NCBI GenBank assembly: GCA_963422275.1
Contig: OY729418.1
Span: 930,001-994,000, forward strand
DNA: 64,000 nucleotides
Direction of reading: 5' to 3'
DNA from: G963422275 sp963422275
GTDB lineage: Bacteria; Pseudomonadota; Alphaproteobacteria; Rhodobacterales; Rhodobacteraceae
Positions 9,072-18,842 of the stretch are shown one piece after another. The position numbers were made by a program, and so were the translations under genes. Within the stretch, counting starts at the first letter, position 1. Each line of letters opens with the position of its first letter. The notes beneath the pieces are model-generated. The model saw nothing but the letters and a program-made list of their open reading frames with translations. It was not told where the DNA came from and made no database searches.

Positions 9072-9545
9072 CGATGGACCCGATATCCCGAACAGTTGGT
9101 GCGCCAGTCCGCGGCGCTCCAGCCGGCGGCGGAAGTCGGGATCGTCGTCTCGTCCGGAACCTTCTCAAGACTCACCCCGGCAAAGCGACGGATGCTCTCC
9201 GCCTCGCAAGCCGGTCCTCCATCGCCGGATCGCCGGATTGCAGAACAGCTGGACGCAGTGCACCGCAGCATCACCGACAGCGGATGCGGCTGTCGCCCCT
9301 TGCCGCCGCCCTTCGGACACGCCGGCGCAATGCTTGCCTCCAGGCGCTCCCAGGGGATCGGACCGTCCATCCGCTCCGGAAAGATCTCGCGGCGCTTCTT
9401 GCGGTCGCATTCGAGGCTGGCAAAGGTCAATTGCCGAAGGCGCTGCATGTCGTGATCCCCCAAAAGAAAGGCGTGCAGCAAGACAGCGGGCGCGCACCGG
9501 ATGCGCAATGCAACGCCCAAAATCAGGCTGCATTCAGAGGTTCCC
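9072..9545 (-). pseudogene. IS5-family transposase fragment (same element as at 26.8 and 62.2 kb)
   Basis: Reading from 9545 leftward, the GGGAACCTCTGA terminal repeat is followed by a frame encoding MQRLRQLTFASLECDRKKRR, then WERLEASIAPACPKGGGKGR and VPDETTIPTSAAGWSAAD. This matches the better preserved copy at 62222-63436. The distal half is missing, replaced by the IS1634 fragment, and there are frameshifts near 9250. Confidence 0.85.
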
Positions 9546-9777
9546 TAACTGATCGAGAGCTCGCTGCATTGGGTGCTCGATGTGGTAAATAGACGAGAAT
9601 CGGTGACGCAATCGGAAGGGCAACGGTCTGGGGAGCTTGCTTGCGGTGATGCACCGACTGGGGACAACGATATCCTACAATTGCCCGCGTGTGCGTGGTG
9701 TTGAATATTCTCAGTGCCCCGATTATTGTTTGGCTGACGGTTGGCACCGTCGGGCAAGGAAGTCAACGGATGGGAAA

Positions 9778-10602
9778 ATGCGCTCTTCAACCCAGTTGGT
9801 GGTTTCGTTGACAACCATTCCTCCGCGATTTCCAACTGTGGGAATCACGCTTGAGAGCATTCTTTCCCAGCGTCTGAGGCCGGATCGGGTCGAATTGCAC
9901 GTGCCAAGGACATATCGTCGGTTCAGGGAGCATTCGTTCCACCTGCCGAAGGTGCCGGAGGGCGTGGAAGTGGTGGTCGCCGACAGCGACTTGGGACCCG
10001 CGACAAAGGTGCTGCCAAGCGCGTTGCGCCACCGAGGCTCCAACACGCGGATCATCTACTGCGATGACGACCGCATTTGTCCGCCGGGCTGGACCAAACT
10101 GCTTGTGAAGAAATCGCTGGAAAGACCGCAAGACTGCATTGTCAATGCGGGATTCGAGATTGAATTGTTGGGAATGCCACCCCCGAAAAATCTCAGGCCG
10201 CAACCTAGACCCAGGCTACAGCGCGGCCTGAATCATACGGTGGATCGTCTGATCCATCAGCTGAAGAACAGAACGCTGTCAAAGCCCCCGAGAAAGCAGT
10301 TCCGGACCGACGGTTATTTGGACATTGGAGAGGGCTGCGGGGGAGTGTCCGTGTCCCCTGAGTTTTTCGATGATTACGCTTTCGACATCCCCGATGTACT
10401 GTGGGCGGTGGATGATATCTGGCTTTCAGGATGCCTGGCGCGAAATGGAACAAGGATATGGGTTGATACGGCAGGAAAGATGCCAACCGAGCATTCGGGC
10501 ACAAGCGCCGCCTTGTGGAAGGCCGTTTTGGACGGATGCGACCGGCACGACGCCAACAGGGCCTGCGTTGAGCATTTCAGGATGAAGTATGGGATTTGGT
10601 AG
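9778..10602 (+). CDS. Glycosyltransferase-like protein
   Basis: About 274 residues from ATG 9778; the frame is open upstream to 9637 but that part shows no conserved pattern. The start VVSLTTIPPRFPTVGITLESIL, then DRVELHVP, DSDLGPATKVLP and IIYCDDDRICPPGW, resembles glycosyltransferases that use a DDD metal site on a GT-A fold. WAVDDIWLSGCLA near residue 215 is also typical. It probably adds a sugar to a surface polysaccharide. It lies between IS5 debris and the AT-rich methyltransferase gene, part of the glycan cargo. The substrate cannot be told. Confidence 0.75.
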   Translation: MRSSTQLVVSLTTIPPRFPTVGITLESILSQRLRPDRVELHVPRTYRRFREHSFHLPKVPEGVEVVVADSDLGPATKVLPSALRHRGSNTRIIYCDDDRICPPGWTKLLVKKSLERPQDCIVNAGFEIELLGMPPPKNLRPQPRPRLQRGLNHTVDRLIHQLKNRTLSKPPRKQFRTDGYLDIGEGCGGVSVSPEFFDDYAFDIPDVLWAVDDIWLSGCLARNGTRIWVDTAGKMPTEHSGTSAALWKAVLDGCDRHDANRACVEHFRMKYGIW

Positions 10603-10725
10603 TGGATACGCCACGGGGAGTTTGTGGCCCGAACGACAATGAATTCGGCAAAGAAGATGACAGTTTCGGTTGAGTTTCCGCGTGCTCATGCGTGCTCCGT
10701 GTGATATTCAATTTTTTGGAGGCCA

Positions 10726-11439
10726 TTGCGAAAGCTAGCTCGATTTTTGGTTCTGTGGTTGGCGACAACCGGGGGATGGCTGTGCAAACCTTTTACAAAA
10801 GAACAAGGAGAAGAATACTTAAAGATTATTTTGGAGGATAATCCAGAATTTATTACTAAGAAGATTAATTCACTTTCCAAGCTTGATGAGTTGGGACATC
10901 CAAAAAAATATACTTATGGTCAGTTTGGAAAGATCAGTCCAACAACACTACGGTATCTGAAGGTCGCATCTGATTTAAAAAAATACTTTAACGAAAGCTT
11001 TGGAGGAGAAATTGCAGAAATTGGCGGTGGATATGGAGGTCAATTCATAGCTCTTGATCAAATATTTACTATTGAACGTTACGCCATTTTCGATCTTTTT
11101 CCAATTTGTGAATTAATAACAAAATACGTAGAATCTCATAGCATTCACGGATCTTACTGTGTGACAACAATTAATCAATTCATGCCTAAGAATTTTGATT
11201 TTTGCATAAGCAATTACGCGTTTTCTGAGTTACCGTTAAATCTTCAAATGGTGTACTTCAAGAAAATTTTAGTTAGGTCAAAGAGAGGGTACTTCACGAT
11301 GAATAGCGGGAAAAAGGCCAACGCCTCTACCGATCGACTCACGATAGCGCAATTACAGGAAATGATACCAAATCTTAAGATTTTGGAGGAGCGACCACTT
11401 ACCGGTCCTGACAATTATATTGTCGTTTGGGGTATCTAA
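10726..11439 (+). CDS. Putative sugar O-methyltransferase, AT-rich
   Basis: A 237-residue protein whose central EIAEIGGGYGGQF is the SAM-binding loop of a family annotated as putative sugar O-methyltransferases in polysaccharide loci. The YTYGQFGKISPTTLRYLKVASDL region precedes it, and ISNYAFSEL follows at the usual post-II position. The start is TTG 10726, placed just after TTTTTTGGAGG. Base composition is markedly more AT-rich than its neighbours (many AAA, ATT and TTT codons), which points to recent transfer from an AT-rich donor. Followed by transposase debris. Confidence 0.75.
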   Translation: MRKLARFLVLWLATTGGWLCKPFTKEQGEEYLKIILEDNPEFITKKINSLSKLDELGHPKKYTYGQFGKISPTTLRYLKVASDLKKYFNESFGGEIAEIGGGYGGQFIALDQIFTIERYAIFDLFPICELITKYVESHSIHGSYCVTTINQFMPKNFDFCISNYAFSELPLNLQMVYFKKILVRSKRGYFTMNSGKKANASTDRLTIAQLQEMIPNLKILEERPLTGPDNYIVVWGI

Positions 11440-11539
11440 AGTCTCGATTCAAGATCGCTACCGAAAGACATCTGCAACCCCCATCGGCAACCGTCAAACG
11501 CGCAACTAGGTTGTGTGCCCATAAGATGCAAGATGTGAT

Positions 11540-11790
11540 GCAGACAGGACTGTTGCGTTCAAGCCAAGGAGGCGCTGACGATGTCTCGCCGCGACTTGAC
11601 CGATCGAGAATGGCCGCGCGGGGTCCCCCGCGGCGCGACATGCCGGAGGACTGTGGACATTGCACGACGATGTACAACCGCTGGTCTAAAAAGGGTGCAG
11701 GATACGCATTTTCAATGCCTTGAGCGCCAAGTCGCCGGAGACGCTTCATCTCGTCGACAACTCGATCATGCGCGCCGGCACGCCGGGGGG
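11540..11790 (+). pseudogene. IS5/IS427-type transposase remnant
   Basis: It begins MSRRDLTDREW, the usual start of IS427-type OrfA, followed in shifted frames by a GPWR/PEDCG-like region and LHLVDNSIMRA (compare LVDSTIVRAH). It has internal deletions and frame changes and runs directly into an IS1595 remnant. Confidence 0.7.
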
Positions 11791-11829
11791 GGGCAGGCTC
11801 CCGCCATCGGCCGCTCCCGGGGCGGGACG

Positions 11830-12225
11830 GGCAGCAAGTTCGCCCGGAACTTCTTCGGAACTGGTTTTCGAGAATCGATGAACTGACGGCGGAGCAGTGT
11901 CGCAAGGTTGCTGCGGTTCTGTCGGACCCGCCGGAGGGCGAGGCCTCTCTGGCGGCGATCGAGCTGGGGGTCGGCGAGGCCGACGAGACCTTCGCACTCG
12001 AAAGCCGCAAGGGCGAGCGGGTGCGCGGGGCCGTGCACATTCAGACGGTCAACAGTCGCCACAACCAGATCAAGGACTTCCTGCGACGCTTCCGCGGCAT
12101 CGCCACCAAGTGTCTCGACAGCTATCTGAGGTGGTTCCATCTCGTCGCGCGCGGCAGGCATCCATCGCCGAGAGCCCGCCTCGCAGACACCAACGTCAGG
12201 ACATGCCTGCGATTCGCGAATTGAG
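11830..12225 (+). pseudogene. IS1595-family C-terminal remnant
   Basis: Frames encode RIDELTAEQCRKVAAVLS and, further on, IQTVNSRHNQIKDFLRRF and LDSYLRWFHLVA, the C-terminal signature of IS1595-like transposases. Similar fragments occur near 29.5, 53.7 and 60.35 kb. Confidence 0.7.
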
Positions 12226-12347
12226 CCATCTGGAAATTGGGAATTCGATATCTTGCCCTGTCAAAGATTTTGAGAAAGCCAAAGCAGCGAATATCGTTGC
12301 TATCCCGGGTTGCAACCTAGGCAGTTGCATGTTCTGTTCGGTCAACC

Positions 12348-13208
12348 TCAAATCCGAAGCCAGTCCTTGCACCAAATATCGGGATTCAAATACTTCCTGC
12401 TACGGAACCAACGAGAAGGTGCAACAACAATCTTGTTTGCACTAGGATTCAACCATGCTCCCCACCAAGAAAAGCTGGAATTAGCTATTATGTGATGCCG
12501 ACAGGCACTCATCAATCTTATGTCCTCGCAACTATCCTTTCCCATGTTGTTCCGCACTACCCGTACCGGGACAGGCAGCTTCAGGTTCTCCGAAACCCAA
12601 TCAACGTCGTCAGAAAACGCATAAACAACCGGCGTCGTTTCGCAATGTTCGGCGATAGTTCTGACCGCACGCTCATAGTAGTCCATTGAGCAAGTTCCAA
12701 AAATGCGCGACGCCTCAGCATTTTTTACATAGTCGCCACGCCGAACATGCAACGAGACCGCCGAATCGATTCCCCGTAGCTCTTCAAGGATACCTGCATT
12801 GAACTTTGAGGGCGGTTTTATCGGGGATAGATCTGATCTGATCGCATCGCAACTATCATTAAAATAGCGTTCAGATTGCCAATACCCAATGAGATAGGTC
12901 CCGTCTGTCGCTTTTTCGATCGCGGAATTGTAGGCCAATCCCTGTTCGTGCAACAACGAGGGCTTAGTAAAGCCAGCCCGCCAAAACAGCCACTTCAATA
13001 GCTCTGAATCTTTGCGAGGTGGAAACAAATGGTGCGGCACTTCCGCAATCTGAACGTTGAAGTGTACCAGATCCAATGGGATCTTGCTACTCTCGAAAAA
13101 GTGCGTGTCCAAACCAAGTGGCACACCCAGTCGCAATGATAATGCCCGGCCTGCGGCATACTGAAACATCTGATTTCCAACGCCGCCCCTGACGCAAGCC
13201 ACAATCAA
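12348..13208 (-). CDS. GT11 alpha-1,2-fucosyltransferase-like enzyme (fucose or colitose transfer)
   Basis: A 286-residue GT11 enzyme. It opens with GGVGNQMFQYAAGRAL, has SLHVRRGDYV near residue 150 (the GDP-sugar binding HxRRxD motif) and ends with IIANSSFSWWGAWLN, all diagnostic of GT11. Such enzymes move L-fucose from GDP-fucose to position 2 of galactose; relatives in colitose-containing O-antigen clusters are thought to move colitose. It overlaps the 3' end of the ColD-like gene by 4 bases, so it is the last gene of the four-gene operon. With ColD in the operon, GDP-colitose is a plausible donor; GDP-fucose remains possible. Confidence 0.88.
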   Translation of the reverse strand: MIVACVRGGVGNQMFQYAAGRALSLRLGVPLGLDTHFFESSKIPLDLVHFNVQIAEVPHHLFPPRKDSELLKWLFWRAGFTKPSLLHEQGLAYNSAIEKATDGTYLIGYWQSERYFNDSCDAIRSDLSPIKPPSKFNAGILEELRGIDSAVSLHVRRGDYVKNAEASRIFGTCSMDYYERAVRTIAEHCETTPVVYAFSDDVDWVSENLKLPVPVRVVRNNMGKDSCEDIRLMSACRHHIIANSSFSWWGAWLNPSANKIVVAPSRWFRSRKYLNPDIWCKDWLRI

Positions 13209-14389
13209 TGGCCAAACACCTCGGCCAAGGTCTCCCCCAGCAACTCCAGCTGTTGGTCAAGCAGATAATGGTGATTACCAACAAACAACCCTTGACGGTC
13301 TAGATGATCCGCATGGCGAAGGTCGCCATGGATAGTGTGATCCAAGTACCGGGTGACCGCTTTGTTCTTGGCAAAATTGCCTGCAACTATGGGGCGACAC
13401 TCGATTCCCTTTCTTTGCAGGAAGTTCACTAGTTCCTGCCGCTCAATATTCACGTTCTCCCGAATAATCATGGAAAATCCGAACCAACTGCTTTCACCGG
13501 TTTCTTGCTGAATCCTAAGTTCAGGAAAACTCGCCATCAGGTTACGAAAACGGTTTGCGTTTGCTCGGCGTTCACGTACGATCATTGGCAATTTCGCGAT
13601 TTGCTCGCGTCCGATGGCACCCGACAGTTCAAGCGGACGCAGATTGTATCCAGGCAAAGCAAAACGGAACGCTTCTTGAAACGGGTCGCGACCGGTTGTG
13701 TCCATCACCTGATTTTTTCTTGGTAGGTCGCGTGTCCAGCCGTGAGCGCGAAGGCATAGCATTATATGGTAGAGTTCCTCGTCGTCCGTGACAGCGACCC
13801 CTCCCTCCATGGTCGAGATATGATGGGAAAAAAAGGTGCTGTAACTGCCTGCCAGTCCGAAAGTTCCTGCTTGCCTTCCGCCAAATGTAGCCCCAAGTGA
13901 TTCACAGTTATCTTCCAATAAAATTATATCTTTGCCCAAGATTAACTTTAGCCGATCAAAGTCGTTTGGATTGCCCAATAGATTCACCGCAAATACCGCT
14001 CGAGTGCTATCGGTAATGGCGTCTTTGACTGCATCAAGATCAATATTCAATGTATCTGGGTCAACGTCCACAAAGCGAAGAGAAAGCCCGTGCTGGTACA
14101 GTGGCGAGAATGTAGTGCTCCACGAGACGGCAGGGACAACAACTTCGTCTCCAATCGAAAGTTGATGCTTGGAATGGAATCTGAGTGCCGCGATAATGAG
14201 CAAATTCGCGGACGAGCCGGAATTGACCATTACCGAATGGGTTGATCCTATGGCACGAGAGAATTCTCTCTCAAATGCCGCCACCTCCGGTCCCATCGTG
14301 AAGCGCCCGGACGTCACAACCCGCTGAATTGCATCGTGCTCACGCGAATCCCATGAGGATGTTGCTAACGGAAAGCTTGGATTAGGCAC
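13205..14389 (-). CDS. colD: ColD-type GDP-4-keto-6-deoxymannose 3-dehydratase
   Basis: A 394-residue PLP enzyme of the DegT/DnrJ/EryC1/StrS fold. It reads VMVNSGSSANLL, AVNLLGNPNDFD, LLEDNCESLGA and FFSHHISTMEGG. Normal aminotransferases have Lys in this last motif to hold PLP; here it is His, the hallmark of the 3-dehydratases ColD and RfbH. RfbH is longer and carries a cysteine-bound iron-sulfur cluster; the present length without that insertion fits ColD, which removes the C3 hydroxyl in GDP-L-colitose synthesis. It overlaps the upstream reductase gene by 8 bases and the downstream GT11 gene by 4. Confidence 0.88.
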   Translation of the reverse strand: MPNPSFPLATSSWDSREHDAIQRVVTSGRFTMGPEVAAFEREFSRAIGSTHSVMVNSGSSANLLIIAALRFHSKHQLSIGDEVVVPAVSWSTTFSPLYQHGLSLRFVDVDPDTLNIDLDAVKDAITDSTRAVFAVNLLGNPNDFDRLKLILGKDIILLEDNCESLGATFGGRQAGTFGLAGSYSTFFSHHISTMEGGVAVTDDEELYHIMLCLRAHGWTRDLPRKNQVMDTTGRDPFQEAFRFALPGYNLRPLELSGAIGREQIAKLPMIVRERRANANRFRNLMASFPELRIQQETGESSWFGFSMIIRENVNIERQELVNFLQRKGIECRPIVAGNFAKNKAVTRYLDHTIHGDLRHADHLDRQGLFVGNHHYLLDQQLELLGETLAEVFGH

Positions 14390-15308
14390 GGGGAATGACT
14401 TGATCGACGAAATGTTTGTAAGTTAGCCTAAGTCCTTCGTTTAACGAAACCCTGGGGCGCCAGCCCAGAGCATTCTGCACTTTAATTGACGTCAATTTGC
14501 GGTATACGCCAACTGGCTTCGATTCGTCGTATATAAAACTTCCTTTCCAACCAATCACGTGCGCGGTGGCACGATAGTACTCTGCAATGGAATAGTCTAC
14601 ACCAACACCTAGATTCATCAAGAACGGAAGCCGTTCCATATTGCGAGCACAGAACCAGATTCCGTCCGCTAAATCCTCACTGTACATGTACTCACGCCGT
14701 GCTGTGCCATCTCCCCAGATTTCAACCTCTTTCGCACCTGACAGCTTGGCTTGGTGGATTTTGCGAATAACGGCAGGAACAAGATGAGAAACGCTCGGAT
14801 CAAACTTGTCAAAAGGCCCATAAAGATTGCAGGGAATAAGCGTTTTGTAGTTCAGCCCATTCGTGCGACTCACGTACTCGCACAGGCGGGCTGTTACAAT
14901 CTTTGCAAGTGCATAGCCTTCGTTGGAAGTCTCAAGTGCACCTTCAAACACATTCTCTTCAGACAAAGGATTTGGAGCGTTTCGAGGATACATGCAAGAG
15001 CTGCCAAGATTGATCAATCTGGAAACTCCGGCCTCCCGAGCGGCCATCACGACATTACGTCCCATATCCAGATTGTCGCTAAGGAATCTCAGTGGATTCC
15101 GCAAATTCGCTTGAATGCCCCCGACAAGGCCAGCTGCATGAATTATCAAATCGGGCTTGCTTCCGTTGATGTATTGCCCACAAGCGGTGGTGTTTCGAAG
15201 ATCCAATTCCCCCTTGGAAGGGGCAAGAATTTTACAGGCTGGGGCGGCAGGGTGAGAAAGCAGGCTACGTCCTACCATTCCGCCAGCGCCTGTTATCAGA
15301 ATCTTCAT
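14382..15308 (-). CDS. GDP-L-fucose/GDP-L-colitose synthase (Fcl/ColC-like)
   Basis: A 308-residue short-chain epimerase/reductase. ATG 15308 starts MKILITGAGGMVGRSLL, the NADP-binding Rossmann loop; the frame upstream of it is not conserved. The catalytic residues are visible as Ser in GSSCMYP and the YxxxK pair in GYALAK. It then reads IPCNLYGPFDKFD, as in GDP-fucose synthases, with REYMYSEDLADG further on. Fcl and ColC belong to the same family and carry out 5-epimerisation and 4-reduction. Overlap with a ColD-type gene favours ColC. No gmd, manB or manC is present here, so the GDP-4-keto-6-deoxymannose supply must be encoded elsewhere. Confidence 0.87.
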   Translation of the reverse strand: MKILITGAGGMVGRSLLSHPAAPACKILAPSKGELDLRNTTACGQYINGSKPDLIIHAAGLVGGIQANLRNPLRFLSDNLDMGRNVVMAAREAGVSRLINLGSSCMYPRNAPNPLSEENVFEGALETSNEGYALAKIVTARLCEYVSRTNGLNYKTLIPCNLYGPFDKFDPSVSHLVPAVIRKIHQAKLSGAKEVEIWGDGTARREYMYSEDLADGIWFCARNMERLPFLMNLGVGVDYSIAEYYRATAHVIGWKGSFIYDESKPVGVYRKLTSIKVQNALGWRPRVSLNEGLRLTYKHFVDQVIPRA

Positions 15309-15365
15309 AAAATTCTGCTCAAAATAGAGACGTTTTCTTGCGTTCAAATAGCCGTTATCGACCAA

Positions 15366-16535
15366 CTAGCTAACGATGAGTTCACTTTTATGCTGTTCAT
15401 TGGCAAACCGGCGTTGCTTTTTCAAACGTCTTGCCCATACTCTCTTGCGCCAAGGCAATAATACCTTCATTTCAATCGTGGGATCCAAATATAGAAGCAC
15501 AGATCTCAACATCCATTCACCCATACTCCCACGTCCACCTTTGTCCGGCCAGAGTGAGCGCTCTGATCGAATCAACCGCTTTCCGAATGACGCGCTTGAA
15601 ACGGGTCTGGCCATCGCTGTCTTGGCAAGACAAGCAAACAAAAATACAAGATTGTATTTGTGAAGCAGCAATTCACGTGCCTCGATGATTGCATCTAGCG
15701 AATTCCTCCATTGTCGATTCTGGAGGCAGTTTACCATCATTTCGGCCGAGCCTTCCGGGTCATCCAAGTCGACATATGCGAAACAGTTGTTCGGTAGATC
15801 TTCTTCCACGTTTTCGCACCCTGCATAAAATGGAAAGGCGTAGCACAATAGCGGATCCGACAACTTTTCGCTCCAAGTGAAACGTCCGGCGCCATTTTCA
15901 AGGGCTAAATGGTAGCGATAAGGCAAAATAGCGTCGGCTTTGTCGTCAACCATCTGAAGCCCGTGTCCAAAAATATCGAGATGCTCGGGAATCATCGACT
16001 TTAGCTCATCAATGAACTTAAGGCGGCGACGGTGATATGTCGTGTAAGTCTTGTTACTTGTAACAACCGAAATCTTATCCAACTTCGGTGGTGGTTTTAG
16101 ATTGATCAACCAATCATATCCTTTCAAATTTTCTTGATTGAACGGTTTGGAGAAATCAACGCCAACAAACCATCTAGCGCAATTGTTTTGCTGCAATTTC
16201 TCAGTTGCGATTTCTTTTTCACTTGCTGTAAGCACGATTCCGAACTGATTGAGAAAGCGTGTATTGTATGGGTGTATAACCTCCGGCTCCCCGGTTATGA
16301 ATACAGTTCGTTCACGTGGCAAGCGTGTTGATACCGAATAAGAGGATTGTGTGTATAACAAAAGAACGTCGATGTTCGGGGGGATATCCATTCCTATGGA
16401 TAGTTTCACACCATCAACCGTATTGGTTGCACCCGGTGCTTGTTTGTAGAACCACTCAGGTGGGGTATCGGTAAAGATGTGTGCGGATATTGGTTCATCG
16501 CAAACCGATGAAGTTGTATCCGAATATTTTGCCAT
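15366..16535 (-). CDS. GT10 fucosyltransferase-like enzyme
   Basis: About 389 residues from ATG 16535 (MAKYSDTT); the upstream 14 codons are not conserved. The core VVTSNKTYTTYHRRRLKFID, then HLDIFGHG, YRYHLALENG and FTWSEKLSDPLLCYAFPFYAG, is the GT10 donor-binding region. Family members transfer L-fucose in alpha-1,3 or alpha-1,4 linkage from GDP-fucose, as in Lewis antigens. A basic C-terminal tail (WRKRVWARRLKKQRR) probably holds it at the membrane, as in Helicobacter FucTs. First gene of the operon GT10, ColC, ColD, GT11; the gap to the next gene is 57 bases. Confidence 0.85.
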   Translation of the reverse strand: MAKYSDTTSSVCDEPISAHIFTDTPPEWFYKQAPGATNTVDGVKLSIGMDIPPNIDVLLLYTQSSYSVSTRLPRERTVFITGEPEVIHPYNTRFLNQFGIVLTASEKEIATEKLQQNNCARWFVGVDFSKPFNQENLKGYDWLINLKPPPKLDKISVVTSNKTYTTYHRRRLKFIDELKSMIPEHLDIFGHGLQMVDDKADAILPYRYHLALENGAGRFTWSEKLSDPLLCYAFPFYAGCENVEEDLPNNCFAYVDLDDPEGSAEMMVNCLQNRQWRNSLDAIIEARELLLHKYNLVFLFACLAKTAMARPVSSASFGKRLIRSERSLWPDKGGRGSMGEWMLRSVLLYLDPTIEMKVLLPWRKRVWARRLKKQRRFANEQHKSELIVS

Positions 16536-17029
16536 TTTTATTCCTCGTGGCTGCAAATGCAATCTTGGCTGTGGCACCTACCAGAGCAGATCCAATCAAG
16601 ACAAGTTAAAACAGACAGCAGAGTCGGTTACAAACGTTTGTGTGAGGATTAATGTTGTTAAACAAAGAAATATGGACACTTTTGGTGGCGTTTTCCTTTC
16701 GGGCTCGGTGAGAAGCTGATGTCTAGACAATCATTGAACCTAGGCGGCTCGCACTTCGTCCCCCAACCCGGCAGCGACGAGTTCCGGTAGAGACGGGACC
16801 GCCACAGCACCTCCTCCTAGACCGAGTATTACTGCTAACAATGGAGTGAATGTCGCGGCCTGCGATGTCAAGAGCGTCATGGAGAAACCCTTGAGGGGGC
16901 GTTTGATCAGATATGAGAGCGTCCGCGGACAACATTGGCGTTATCTGCCTCGACAATTCAACGAGAGTCTTAATGCTGCACAGAGTGACAGCGGCCGACC
17001 AATCGGTTTTCAGGAAAAAGCTATTTCAA
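16536..17029 (-). promoter_or_regulatory. Presumed leader/promoter region of the glycan operon
   Basis: About 490 bases with no convincing gene lie before the GT10 start. Composition becomes AT-rich close to the gene (16600-16690). No clear -35/-10 pair or operator was identified. The distal part borders an IS remnant beginning at 17030. Confidence 0.3.
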
Positions 17030-17703
17030 GACTGTTGCGAAATGCGCCCTTCCGGCCATGGACCTATCGCACCGAAGGGCTGCAAACGCTTGTCATGACG
17101 TCCGATTGAAGAAGAGACCAATGAATTTCTTCATGAACGTAGTGGACGAGCGCGTGAAACCCGACGGCGCGCTGCGAAAGGTCGACTCCCTGGTGGACCG
17201 GCAGTGCCTAGCTGCGGTTCCCGTCCCGGTACGCTTGCACCCGGGACGCGCCGTTGCGATGTCTGCCCGATGATCCGGGTTCTCCTGCCAAGCCAGTGAC
17301 ACTCGCTGTTGGACCGGGAGATCGAGCGGACGCTAACGGGGCGGCTCGACTTCCTGCCGTCCGGCGGCTGCCTGCGGAGCGTGGTTTTGGCCCGGCGTGT
17401 CCGCGGCACTAGATCGAGATTGTGGCCGAGGGTCGCGCCGAGGAGGAGGGCTTCGTGGAGCGGTGCCTCTTGGTGGCGCGGTCCAGGTTCATGAGGCGGC
17501 GGGCCGTGGAGACGGCTCTGAAGGCAACGGCACCAATCAGGTTCAAGGCGGCCAACCGGATCGAGCTGGTTGCGGCCTGAGAGACGGAGTCTGTCCCGAA
17601 CCTGCCCGATGCGCCGCATCGGGGCCTGAAACCACGCCTTTGAGCACCAAGAACGTAGCCGAAAGGCGAAATGCATAACAAAATGACCGCTTTCGTAACA
17701 GTC
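17030..17703 (+). mobile_element. Decayed IS5-like element (type A)
   Basis: The ends are inverted repeats starting GACTGTTGCGAAA on the left and, reading inward, GACTGTTACGAAA on the right. Shifted frames encode FFMNVVDERVKPDGALRKVD, DREIERTLTGRLDF and a C-terminal LKATAPIRFKAANRIELVAA. The same element recurs at 29.78-30.48 kb and in pieces at 26.0-26.7 and 30.57-30.82 kb. Internal deletions leave no functional transposase. Confidence 0.75.
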
Positions 17704-18506
17704 TTTCGAGAGAAATTCCTCGACCTTCTAGCGGAACTGCCTCCGTTCCCGGCCGCGATGAGGCTGACCCGGGTAACACCACTGGGGCCGACGGACCATG
17801 GCTTCGGCCATTCATTCCGCAGTTAATGCCGCGAGAAACAGCGTGGTTCAGGGTCTGCCGAGAGTTGATGACCGCGCGGCTGGCTCAACCGCCGATGAGG
17901 ATGTGCTGTACCTGTCGAACAATCTGCTCGCATTGGCTGGATAGACGTCGTCAAGAGCTTGCAACTGCTTATGCGTAGCTCATCAACTTTTCTTAAAAGA
18001 AGTCTCTGAATGACCGTGTGGAATCTCCTGTATTATATTGGTCCTACATTACAAGAAATCCCGGGGCACTTTGGCGTGAGGCTCTTTCGACAACACTCCC
18101 CACGAAGCAAGGAAAATTGCTTTCCCCGCAACAGGCATCGAACGGCAGAGGATGTCTTTATATCAGAGCGGGATGCAAGAGCATTAGATCGCTCGACATT
18201 ACATATTCCTGACTTGTGACAGCACCAAGGCAGCATGAGCGGGTTTGTCGTTTGCAAGGGCGAAGAAAACATCAATTCGATCACTACCACTCTCGCAGGC
18301 GTCATGAAGTTCTATGCTTGGCCAAAGCCTCCGCTGCAATGCTAGGAGCAATGTCCATTTCTTCCGATCAGGAAGCCGTCCGAAGTGGAACTCTTGTGAA
18401 ACCCGTTTCGTTCTCCGTATCTTCGAACTATTGGAACGAACCAACCAAAGGCAATCCAGCAACGGACAATGAATTCAAGCCTAGCAGTTGAACGCGCTTC
18501 GGCAGA
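17704..18506. other. Non-coding stretch between IS remnant and icmT-like gene
   Basis: Short frames occur but none shows a recognisable pattern, good start site or coherent codon use. It lies just past the 3' end of the - strand transfer operon. No clear terminator hairpin was found. Confidence 0.5.
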
Positions 18507-18842
18507 CTATTCGGCAAAGCATCTTCTCGTCCTGTTCCTGTTGCGGACGGCATCATTGAGTTCGAACCCATAGTCGACAGGCATTCGTTGTGCAAAGAGG
18601 CCGCGGGCAGTGATGGTCGGCCCAATCATGAACGTACGGATATGACGAAGTGAATGCCCAGGGTTGATTCCCTTCCTACCCATCCAGATCAGCACTCCTC
18701 CCGCCAGCAAAAGCAAGACAACCGTCCAGATGCTGAAATGCACCAAGGCCAGTCCAATGAAGATCACAATCCGTGCATCCATGAACAGGAATCGTGCCGG
18801 ACGCTGGGTTTCGCGCCAGAAATTTGTCTCGCCAAACTTCAT
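18507..18842 (-). CDS. icmT: IcmT/TraK-like inner-membrane protein of the I-type T4SS
   Basis: A 111-residue protein with the IcmT layout: an N-terminal FWRETQRPARFLFMDAR motif, two adjacent membrane segments (about residues 25-55), then an Arg-rich SLRHIRTFMIG segment. IcmT is a small membrane protein of Dot/Icm systems; its IncI plasmid counterpart is TraK. The start ATG overlaps the stop of the DotB-like gene by 4 bases, so the two are translationally coupled and it closes the dotD-C-B-icmT operon. Confidence 0.85.
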   Translation of the reverse strand: MKFGETNFWRETQRPARFLFMDARIVIFIGLALVHFSIWTVVLLLLAGGVLIWMGRKGINPGHSLRHIRTFMIGPTITARGLFAQRMPVDYGFELNDAVRNRNRTRRCFAE

